DNA from: Haemonchus contortus
Taxonomy: Eukaryota > Nematoda > Chromadorea > Rhabditida > Trichostrongylidae
DNA: 64,000 nt
Direction of reading: 5' to 3'
Assembly (NCBI GenBank): GCA_000469685.2
Contig: LS997566.1
Span: 19,917,545 to 19,981,544, forward strand
The first letter of the stretch is position 1. Every line of letters starts with the position of its first letter. The position numbers were made by a program, and so were the translations under genes. A model generated the notes under the pieces. The model saw only the letters and a program-made list of their open reading frames with translations, did no database searches and was not told the origin of the DNA. Of the stretch, positions 1 to 64,000 are shown piece by piece.

Positions 1-260
1 TTTTGGTAATTCGAGTGATCATTCTATTTGGATCCTTTGGTAATTCCGTACTCGGCTGGCCTTGCATTCTTGTCTACGAGTAATCATGTGGGCTGTAAAC
101 TCGTCCATTTTGTACGAGATGCTATATAACCTACGCACAATCACCATGAAGCTCACGCTATTCAGTTATTTCCAAAAAGGAATTTCTACGGAATGTATTG
201 TATCGTAGGCAGAAGCGAGGGACTGTAGCATATCCCCGGACCGAGTAAAAACGTCCTTAC
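1..260. other. dkf-2 intron (partial)
   Basis: Sequence downstream of the last visible donor (GTAAGG at 260). I checked the minus strand for the C-terminal tail exon and saw none. Nothing else is recognisable. Confidence 0.6.
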
Positions 261-54049
<53,789 letters not shown>

Positions 54050-57000
54050 CTGAAAATTCCGGTAGATTCAGTAGTGGATTTTGAGCAAAAATAGACGTGA
54101 TCAATAAATCAATAATGACGTGATCATTGAAGACACATGGCGTGAAAGTCTGACTTCACAGATTAAAAGACTGAGAAAGTGTCCAGCTATCAGGTGGATA
54201 CAGGCGACGTCGTGCGAATACTAGCCGAGAAACATATAGTAACCGGGTTCGAGGACCTAAATAACGCCTTCACAAGCAGCCAGCCACACCCCCAATGTAT
54301 AGGATTGCGGATTCCAAAAATGGCTCCGGTAAAGAATGGCCATGTTCATAGACCGTCTTCTGTAACATTTTTTCATAGCACCAGCTCCCAGATCAAATCA
54401 TTGGTGGCAGACGACAAGAAAACAGAAAGCAGCTACAGTTCTTTATTGGCAATTATTTGACCCTATCATTGCCAGGCAACCCAGCAAGCACGTTTAGGGT
54501 TCGAAATCTAGGGGGCCACATTCTGCTGCAGGTTCCTCTTCTCTTCTGTTTAGCCCCTGACATTTTCCTATCGAATCCGTTCGCTCTATTGAATGACTTT
54601 CCGCGTGTAATGAAAAGAATTTTTTGCCTCTCCATCATAATTCTGTGATTAAACCGCCATCTAATTCTGGGAACATATCTCATTTTCCATTTTTCTCAAT
54701 GCGAATCTCCCACATGAGCTGGCAACACATTTCGACTGATCAACAAAAAACTGCATATTCTACGATTTCCTATTCCTCTATCGGAGGAGAGGAAATAAAG
54801 TCTATTCGTCCATATATTTGCTCCCCTTGCTGCAAGCTAATGGGTACGGACACAAATTATTAAGCTCACATTTGATGCTTATGAATTACTTATGGAACCC
54901 TCCGAGACTGCATCCTTCCACTTCCTACTTTCTTACCCAACACTGAGCATACATTAGCGAAGCAGGCCTTATAGGCTCCCACATTTTTATCCCCTCACGC
55001 TTTCCTTCGATTTGAGATTCCTGCCGAATCACGCTTTCTCTCGAGAAATGGCATTACTCCTTAAAAAGCTTTTCACAAATTTTTGAGATAGAATTCAATT
55101 TTGTTTCGCTTGGTGAGCAAAGTTTGAGAATCGCGATTTAGGCTGCGTCTGAGCTCCCGGTTTCAAAATCGTCTTTTCCTTTACAACTGGACTGACTATG
55201 ACGGTTGGACCCTTAAAAAACCCTGCCTCACGTGAGAATGAAAGTTCTTTGTTTCCGCATCCAACTATTTCGTATTGATAGAATAGTGGGCTTACTAAAT
55301 TTCTCCCAAGAAACACGCTCAAGAGGACTTCAAGCTATCTTATACCCAAACGATAGTAAAGAAATGCTTCAACATGAGAGTGCCTTCTAAAAAATGAGCG
55401 TTAATGATGTCAGCAAAGCACTGCTGCAAAAAGTATGGCCCGAAAGTTCTCGTTAGCAAAAAAACATAGCCACTGCCAGCACCAAATACTAGTCTTTCCC
55501 CCCATCCCTGCCTATGCAGGGACTCGGACGGACGCAGTGCTGGGCCAACCAACTTTCCAATCACACGGGCAAATATCTGCTCTAATTAACAAACGCTTCT
55601 TGTTGAATGTGGTTATTCCAAAAAGGAGTGGTGTCGTTTTCAGCTGTGAGCAAACCTTTGTGGCGATTTCCAAAGAACAAATTTTGTTTTTGATTGGCCC
55701 TGGACACCGTTAAGAGGATTTGCACAAAAACCGTCCAAAAGAACGGACCCGATATCAAAACTAACTTTGAGGTAGGAATCAATTCCTATGCGGTTATATA
55801 TAGAGAACCTGTTGAGGTGAAAGGTAATCACTACAGGCTAAAAAACAGAGAATACTAGCATCGCTGTGCAAATGGTCAAGTGATGGATGAGCAACAACCG
55901 TCTCTTGAAAAAAGGCCTACAATGAGTCGAGAAAAAAGAATGGTTGATGCATAATTATCTCATTCCGCATTTTACATTGAGTTTTCTTACTGATTCACTT
56001 TCTCCTTCAGCAAAATCAAAAGGTGCTCGATTTGAATCAGTATAAGAATGAAGAAAATAGAGCATTATTGCTAAAATCACGAAGATCGAGCCACTGAAGC
56101 CGTAAGGAAAGAGCTCAGAAAGTGGGTATTTAATGCTAGGCTGCATCTAATAAATCCGATGAGTTCATGGCTTCCTTCTATTATGATTGCCTCTTGGAAA
56201 ATGCCCTTAGCCCGTCGACATAGGGTCGCTGAGATCAAACAACGTTCAGACTTTATCGCTTTAAAGTTGACCATATTTTCGTCCCTGGCACTGCGACCTC
56301 CGAAGAGAGTTCACCTAGTTTATAAGCAATATTGATGCACACCACAGAATAGTCGTGAATTCATACTTCATGAAGGAAGACTGGAATGGTTAAAAAGGAT
56401 AAAAAGGGGATAGAAAGAAATTCTAAAAAAAGGGAGAGAAAGATAAAAAGAAAACTTCGAACGGCTTCTCCACTAAAATCTTCACGAATCCATGCATAAG
56501 TGTACCAAAGCCGAATAAATTTTCCGGAAGAAACTATTGCAAAGTAAGGTTTTCAAGTAATGAAAACAAATTTTTTGCATTAACCTCTCAGAAGATCGTT
56601 ACCCGAAGGTCCCAACAGAAAGAACCGAGCCCTGGTCTGCGAACAAGAGACCTCACTTGTGATTACGAGAAAAAAGTTGAGTTGTACGCCCGACGACTGC
56701 CGCCCGAATAAGCCATTTGCGAACAGCTCATACGGCAAAGGCTCAATGTGAACCCGATAGCTTCAAGGCTTGCGTGAGCTCTCCTTCATTGGTGCTGCCG
56801 TTCGCGCAAGTAAGAAATCGAAAAAAGCTCAAAAGACGCGGAACTGACACTTTTCACTTTGAATCGGAAAATAAGTCAAAAAATAATTCAGACCCGGCAA
56901 TCAGTTTGAATATGCGAAGTCAGTTTAATCAGAGAGGTAGTCCTGAGTTCTAGTGAGATTAAATCCAAATTCAATTGATACCATACAAAGCTAGCATGGC

Positions 57001-58366
57001 GGTCACAGCCCCACATTGAAGCATTAAGTAGACCATTTTGTACCCATAGATTCGCTTCTCCAAAACAGCCTACTACAAGAAATCCGCTCGCCTAATGAGC
57101 AAAATACTCCAAAGAACCCGAATCCACATTTTTGTTTATAATTAGGTCTCGCTTTTTTTCATATGGAATCTTATATAGGCCGACTCGACTCGTTAAGCTC
57201 TACAAAAAAAATGGTGGAAAAAAAACTCGAAAAAAGCTGAATTTCGGAGCCTGTGTTCCATCAAATTCCGCGGGAGCATGTCATTAGCAAAGACCTTCAC
57301 TAATAATCAGAAAGTATCCACCTGCAAGGAAAGTATGAAATAAATGGCATAGTAGCTGTCCTGTTTTGAAATCTGACAAAAGCTAAGTCTTCGCGATTTC
57401 CATGTTTTACTGTTTATGCCGTCACCAGTTAGCAGCGTCCTGTAGATTGACTGCTATTCTGAGTCCCTAAGAGAGCTGAGAACCTTTCTCCCCAATCTAC
57501 CGGTCAAACAGATTTGGTCCACGTTGTAACCCATCTGTGAACTTTATACATGAAATCCAATCCCTTTACACGAGAATCCGAAAACTCGGGGCGGCCCATT
57601 AAGCTCCCACTTAAAATGGGCGCAGTTCGTGAGCAATGTGGCGAGACGTGGATACCACAAATCGCCCCATTCAATCAACAGCCATTACTAGTGTTTTTCT
57701 TATCAGAAACAAATAATACCACTTTTTTCGCTTCTCTATCAGACTAGCGTTAACTTTTTTTGCTGTTTTTGTTAATTTCATGAAAGGAAGCCGAGTCTGC
57801 CTTTGGATGAGGTGGTAAAGATGCGTATTCTTGGGAACGGTACATCTGAACCATTGTGTCAGCTTGATACAGCCTAAGTGCTCCTACTGTCAATGGCTGA
57901 AAGACTCAGAGCCGCACTTCGTATACTAATGAAGACAAAAAGGCGGAAAAAAAAAACGAAAAAATTAATCTGCAATGGCTGCTAGTAAAAGTTCATGAAC
58001 GAAAGCACGAAAAATGTCAGTCAGTACGACTCTCGACTCAAAGAACGCAACTTCTTGGAGTTTAACTACTTAGGATAAGTTGAAATCAGAGAACTACAGG
58101 CTTCAAAAACTGCATTCTCGAGTGGCAATCATAGTCAGGCTGTCAGCCATGCGAATCCCACTGTGGTTGAGAATTCTCGTCGGCGATCCTCTACGGCAGA
58201 CTGGGAATGTAAGATGAAGCCTGGAATTGTCCTCACGGTGTGACGCTTCTACGCATGGTCACGCTTTTTGCATTTACATAGCGAAAGAGGAAAATGGTAT
58301 TGAGGCGCATCATACAACCTGAATTTGCTTCAGGTTGCATGATCGGTCAGTACAGGGCTGCTGGAG

Positions 58367-59037
58367 GTTAAAGGCACATTTCACGATGATTTTGGGTTAT
58401 CCATATTATGACGGAAAATGATACATGAGATGCAGAGTGGTGCGATGAATGCGAAGAAACCACACGAATAGATGTTTCCAAAGAGATAAATGGCTTCGAA
58501 AAAGTCGTTAAAAAAGGGGCTGAATAAGCCACGTCAATAAGATCAGGAAATGGAGCAGAAGGGATGTTTGGAAGAGCTATACAACCCGTCGTTTTCTAAG
58601 TGTGGCTCATGGTGCAGGCTGACTACAGTAAGCAAACTCAAGATCACTACCATAACTTAACAAAATTACGATTAACAGCAAAAGTCATTCACTTTTCATT
58701 CTCGCAATGTAGAAAAAAACAAAAAAAATATCGCAGCAGCAGAGTAAAGTAAGTGGGAGTAAAAAAACATCCCTCACCACTCGGCGATCAGCTGAATGCA
58801 TGCTGAACATGTGGGATCTGTTGCGAATAGCGCAAACTGTATCACCTCGACGCTCGTCCGAGATATCATCGATCGATGGGCCTGGACGCCGACCGATCCA
58901 GTGATGGGGCTCCTACTATGCCCTATCTATTGCGTTTTCCGTCCCGACAACATCCTTTGTGTAAGCCTTAGGGGCCAGGGGGCAATTCTAGGGCAAAGTC
59001 GTAGGAACCATTTTTCTCGTGAACTGTGCCTTTGAGA
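58367..59037. mobile_element. Non-autonomous DNA transposon with TTAAAGGCAC ends (copy B)
   Basis: It starts GTTAAAGGCACATTTCACG and ends CGTGAACTGTGCCTTTGAG, imperfect terminal inverted repeats. At about 670 bp it is close to copy A at 46.4 kb and shares its internal order of sequence blocks (for example AAAAACATC...CACTCGGCGATCAGCT and TATGCCCTATC). No transposase is visible. Confidence 0.7.
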
Positions 59038-60094
59038 GGCAGTGACCAATGGAATGGTAGCCCTGCAAGTTATCGCAATGACCAACTCTCCGCAGTGGGT
59101 CCGTCGACGAAAACGGAAGTACGTTGCACTGTAAGCGCAATTAGTGAACCGAAGTACTTTGTCAACTCATTCGATTTCGATAAACCAACAAGATAGTAAA
59201 CGATACGTTATAAAACCGAACTCCCCTTCACTGATGTAGTGCGGTGGGAAGATTTTATCCTCAATCAATGAGAGCGCAATTGTTTTCCATCTACGGAAGA
59301 AAAATTTGTTTTCGGGATGATGTATCTAAGAATTATTGCCAAGCTGAAAGGGAAATCGCGAAAAACAAGTAGTACTGAGGAGTAGGACTGAAGCCATTCA
59401 GAAAGCGCGGTTTACTGCCTACAAACCTACTCAATTATTTCAACACTAAGCAACGATAGGGAAATAGGAAATTGCTAAACCAGGACGAAAGCTAATTGCG
59501 ACATATCGGATTTCGAGATATGATGAGAGAATTTTTATTATGCATATGAAATAGGCCATCAGTATCACGGAGTAACTTGTAAGTATGATATCTGTTGTCA
59601 ACTAAGTTGATCTAGAAAAAAGAAAGTGATCGAAAAGTTGTTCCCAAACAGTTTCAGTCAAAAAATGGCAGAAAAGAGCTTCATGCACCAGTTGGAAAAA
59701 CAAGGATAAGAAAATTTTACATGGGAGGAATACTCAGATGATGATCCCTTGCAGAATAGAACAGTGATTCCGTAGAAATTAAAAGCATTCAAAAGCATTC
59801 AAAACGATTTCAGTGCAAGAGAACTTTGAGCGCTCAATATTCGATTCCCTTCAGAAATGCCATACATACGATTTCTTTTTGAATCCATGGTGACATATTA
59901 ATGAAATTTCGGCCTGACCATTGAATATCAACAATTATAAAAACATGTTTTTGTCTTGCTTTCGAATGTGTTATCAACCACCCCACTCGTTTTCAATAAG
60001 CATAAAAGTGCAAAGAAATTCTCTAAAACAGGAGGACCACTGAATTACGGCAGTTATACAGTTCTCGACAAAAATGGTTTCTGAGATTATCCCA

Positions 60095-60560
60095 TAGGAT
60101 GAATTCGAGGCCTCCTCGTATACGATATCCGGCGCCATCAGGTCGGAAATGGCATAGTAAGGGCGTTATAAAGGCTCAAAGATTGTGTAACCTCGGACGA
60201 ATTTCACCGGCACTGGAGAACCTGCACCATTCACAAGGGAACCCAAGTAGGAGGCTCAATCACCTTGTCACGGCCCATAGCGACAGTGAAAGGCAGTTCT
60301 GTACAGTTCTGGCTTGATGTAGTCGGCTCTATGCGCAACTGCAACAACTGAAATCTCGTCCGAATTCCCCTTCCATGTTACTTCGCCATGGTGATCTCGT
60401 CCAACCTCTATACTCCCTACCTTCGAGGAATCTCATTTTTTTCGAGATGGGCAAATTCTCTAGCTTTCTTTACCATCAATAGACTATTCCCAACCTATGC
60501 TTCCGCTTTTTGAATAAAAAGGGGTATCTTAAAACTATCATGAACTGTGCCTTTAAGTTG
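60095..60560. mobile_element. Uninterrupted copy of the repeat split at 46.2-47.3 kb
   Basis: AGGATGAATTCG, AGGGCGTTATAAAGGCTCAA, GCACCATTCACAAGGGA, AACTGAAATCTCGTCCGAAT and GAACTGTGCCTTTAAG occur in the same order as in the split copy. The right end has the GTGCCTTTAA signature; the left end is not resolved. Confidence 0.65.
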
Positions 60561-63500
60561 AGACGCCAATGACAACCCGATTTACAAACTGGGGATTGTC
60601 ACATGGGTTGAAGTAGTGCTCAGGGATGGACCAGAAGTGCTATCTATACTGGTATGCCTTTGCAATTGCAACTAAATAAACATTACAGAAACAACCGGAA
60701 CTACAGTTTCTCATTGCCCCCTGAACTCTTTTAAGCCACTTATCTTATCAATCGCTCGGTTTGGCATTCAATTGTGCAAGCGAACCAATCAGCTGCCTAA
60801 CCCGAGAAAGCTTCAATTTCCGGTTCTTTTATGCTTGTGCACTCCGCTGCAATAGGGCCGTCAAGTAACCTTTCATGGATATGTTCTGGTGGCTCGCACA
60901 TTCAACTAGAGTGCCATTTGTCTTCAGGTCTAAAATGCCAGCTCCAACAAACCAATTTGCTCAACTGAAGGGCGAGTTCAATGGGAGCAGTCATGCTTGC
61001 TCCAACTGAACTTGCCTACAAATTTCTTCAGAAAATTAATCCACTCTGATACATAATCCTTTGTTCAAAGGTGCAAATGTCGGATAATCGGATTTTAGCA
61101 GTAAGAAAAAGACCAAAGCTCAGATTACTGAAATGACAAGGGTAAAAGGAAGGAAGGGACGAAAGAACATTATGAACGAACACATATAAGAAACAACTAC
61201 AACAAAAAGATAGCCTTCGCTTACTCATGCAAGTTCACCGCTATATTTGACTGAATCAGGGGCACGAGTCGGAGAGCTTGGGAGTGTAGTAGGCGCAGGC
61301 CTCCATTTTGAAGGACAACGGCTTTGGCCTTCGTTCAAACCACTTGATGAAGTTACAAAGTAGTGGAATGAATACGGCGATGAAATTCTCGTCTAGGAGT
61401 ACTCTCGCAAGGGCAAGTTTCAAATGGACGCAAACCCTAGTACAACTGCACTCGGTCAGAGCGTCGAACTCTTGGAGGAGCGGACCAAAGGGTTTCGGTA
61501 AAGGCATGGGAAGCTCCCGAGAGCATGGGATAAGATAGCTAATTGACTTCTGAACATACCCATTGCGGAAGGGTGGATGTCAGAAGGAGGCAGTACACCA
61601 TAGTAGCATTCCAAACAGAAGGAAGACGCAATGAACTTCTTCAATTAAGCGTGATCGAGTTGACAAGCATAACAGGTAGCTGTATTACCGCTCCCCTAAT
61701 GCTATACTGGAGGAACTGATCCCAACCTTTGCAAAATTATGCTCAGTAGGCCTAAAACGTTCAGGAGGAAAGTAATCCCTTCAGAGGTAAGCACAACAGG
61801 TGAGATTCTACTCCCACAGCTAATAATACCATCCACGCAGCGAAAGGTATGCAGAGAAAAGGATAGATAAGAGAAGGGCTTTGAGGAAAGCTGGAACTGT
61901 AGCACAAAGTCTTGGCATAGAGATGTCTATATGAAGAATGGATCAATTCCTTTGCAGACAAAGTCAAAAGACGGTGAAGGACACTGTTAAGACCCCGAAA
62001 AGAATTAGTTGGATGGAGCTTGCTTGAGATCTAAAAATTCGACTTCTTGAAGGATGCTTAACGTCAAGCTGTACGGATCTGTAGTGAGTATGACGACCTA
62101 TTTGGCAGCGTTCTGGCCGGAAGCCAAGGCTATAAAGATAGCTCCCCTAGGCCAAAATGAGGGTATTATAAGGCTGTTCGTACATACTTAATGAGACTGG
62201 CCCGACTAGCAACGATGACGCTAGGGTACTGATGTAGACCTCTTCACATATCGAAATCTTAGGGGAAGCGACTATCAGAAGCCTCATGGATGAGCTGAAG
62301 GGTAGCATCAAAGAAGGTTTCCAATTCGTGTTCGAGGCGGGCGTCCTAAAAACTAGAAAATGGTTATAACTAATGAGAGCAGTGATTTTGGTATCGTCAA
62401 AGGTGGATGAATGAGGAGAACCTGGTGATTCAGACTTATCGGATTCTGCCGCACACTAAAATAACAAACGAATGATTACACATTACGCATTCAACCGAAA
62501 AAGGAGTGGGTTGAGGCCTTAGAAATCGTACAAAGTACGCACAAATGATGACACCTAAAAAGATGCGCGTCCGGCTTTTTAGCAGATTTCATCATCACCC
62601 AATAGTTAGTTTTTCGAAAAGTCCACATATTTTTAGTCTTTCGAAGTGACTTCCTAAACCTTCAACTATTACCCATTGCAAACATCTCTTCTTGATTCTA
62701 TTAACATTGATTCCAATTAAGCACTTGCTATTGTATGCGTTATCATCCAAAAATCCTGCTGAGGAAGCCAAAAGAAAGAAAAGATGTTGTGTAGGCTTTG
62801 GTGGCTATTTGACGCGATTTCGAGTTCCAATCAATGCGTTGCGTCAAACTTGGGATCTTTCAATACTCTAATCCACCTGATCTTCCTTTTCAATCGAAAC
62901 GATTATCGGAAGAATTCGCATATAGGCAAGATTTTCGAAGCGCTTCTCTTCCCTATCTTTTACGCTGTAGAATGGTCAGCGAGAATCAGACTTCAACGAT
63001 CAACAACATACCAAATAGTTCGATGAAGTTGTTTGAGCGGCAGAACTGATGGACCATTTGGACTCTCCGAGTTTTGCTCTCCCAGGGCCTCAGAAGAGAT
63101 ATGTTCGTATGTTCGACACAAGTGGGAACAGTAAAGAAGAATCTGCTCTTTTCCATTCTGAATGAGCCTTACAATCTTTTTGGAGAACCTCTTTCATCTA
63201 GCTGATGGAAAACCTTTCTGAACTGAACCAACGCTGCATGGCGAGACAAAGCAAGCCAGTTTGTCCGAATCGCCTGAATTCTTTCCTAGTTTTTTATTTC
63301 TTTCAGAAATAGTCTGTATGCCTTCTGCATCTGTGATATTTCAGTTATGCAATTGCAGCATATGAAATCTGTCTCAATGAGTGACAACCATTAAGCTGTG
63401 ATAGAAAAAAAAAACGACGTTTCGTGGCTACGTTCGCGATGGCTTTGTTCCTAGCCATTTAGTACATTCTTTCGAACCATTTGTCACGTTCGCGTAGACA

Positions 63501-64000
63501 ACCGTAAATGCTAGTCATCTCAGTCGACATTTATTGTTCTCACAACCTTTGGAAACCATATGTCCTAGATAGCCTTTGCTCATCTGAATGCTCTGCTCGG
63601 GAAGTAATCCTTGCCCCACGATATCGTCGGCCATTATTAAATGATTCGCACTTAGCCTATGAAAGAGCAATCGCCACGGATTAACTTACTGCCACTCGTA
63701 CCTTTTACTTTCAAAGACAACGAAATATCGAAGTATTGTCTGTTTTTGTGATTCAAGAAGTTCACTGTGTCGTACTGAGCTTTTAAAGTTCACGCTGCTC
63801 AAAGACACAGTTCACAATAATTTTGAGGTACCTCTTTTGCTTCGGAAAGCGGAAGTATAAGTTGGGAACAGTTTGTTGGTAGTGAAGAAAGCGAGGAGAT
63901 TCGTTAATTTCAAAAAAAAAAAGGCTCCTCAAAAGTAGGGCAATTGGAGAGATTACCATGACGGAAATAACATGAAGGGGTATTCGGTCAAATTTCAGCT

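Larger units (their letters stand above)
54050..64000. other. Upstream region or 5' introns of dkf-2
   Basis: No further exon could be recognised. It contains copy B (58.37-59.04 kb) and the uninterrupted repeat at 60.10-60.56 kb. An unexplained stretch open on both strands lies at 61.25-61.65 kb. The rest (54.1-58.3, 59.1-60.1, 61.7-64.0 kb) shows nothing I can name. An upstream promoter or first exon could be here or outside the window. Confidence 0.5.

Overview
This window looks like nuclear DNA of a parasitic nematode related to Caenorhabditis, most likely a strongylid (hookworm-type) worm. The evidence is a host gene whose protein closely follows C. elegans DKF-2, AT-rich introns with TTTTCAG-type acceptors, mariner and RTE-clade transposons, and a tRNA-derived SINE. 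The species is inferred; no rRNA or mitochondrial marker is present to confirm it. There are no bacterial operons, CRISPR arrays or prokaryotic signals.

The only well-supported gene is a protein kinase D of the DKF-2 type on the minus strand. I could assemble 22 consecutive coding exons by eye, running from 54049 down to 261. They total 2458 nt (819 codons) and every splice junction keeps the reading frame. In order they encode an N-terminal leader, a ubiquitin-like domain, a first C1 zinc finger, a Ser/Arg-rich linker, a second C1 zinc finger, an acidic linker, a PH domain, a second linker and the Ser/Thr kinase domain. The kinase has the glycine loop, HCDLKPEN catalytic loop, DFG and a two-serine activation loop. 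The last exon(s) after the kinase C-lobe lie beyond base 1. The true 5' end is either beyond 54049 or at an SL-type acceptor there.

The rest is intron and upstream sequence, colonised by repeats. Introns range from 51 nt to about 23.1 kb (3808-26919, between the PH exon and the next linker exon). The large intron holds a complete-length but broken mariner (16359-17621), a deleted second mariner (24300-25178), a transposase scrap near 19.2 kb, a 250-bp foldback (12425-12682) and a GC-rich orphan ORF region (15.83-16.22 kb). Further upstream are RTE retrotransposon debris in both orientations (31.0-32.3 kb), a third mariner-ended element (34242-34987), a SINE inserted into an older SINE (40.05-40.65 kb), more decayed SINE copies in the same orientation, and a pair of about 670-bp repeats with TTTAAAGGCAC ends. 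One of that pair is nested inside another repeat (46.2-47.3 kb).

Functionally, the one gene would make a diacylglycerol-responsive kinase. The C1 fingers and PH domain keep it inactive or recruit it to membranes, the ubiquitin-like domain supports dimerisation, and activation-loop serines switch on the kinase. I saw no convincing new biological system. The notable points are a candidate GC-AG intron, the very long intron, the nested transposons, and several unexplained coding-like or hairpin-forming stretches.
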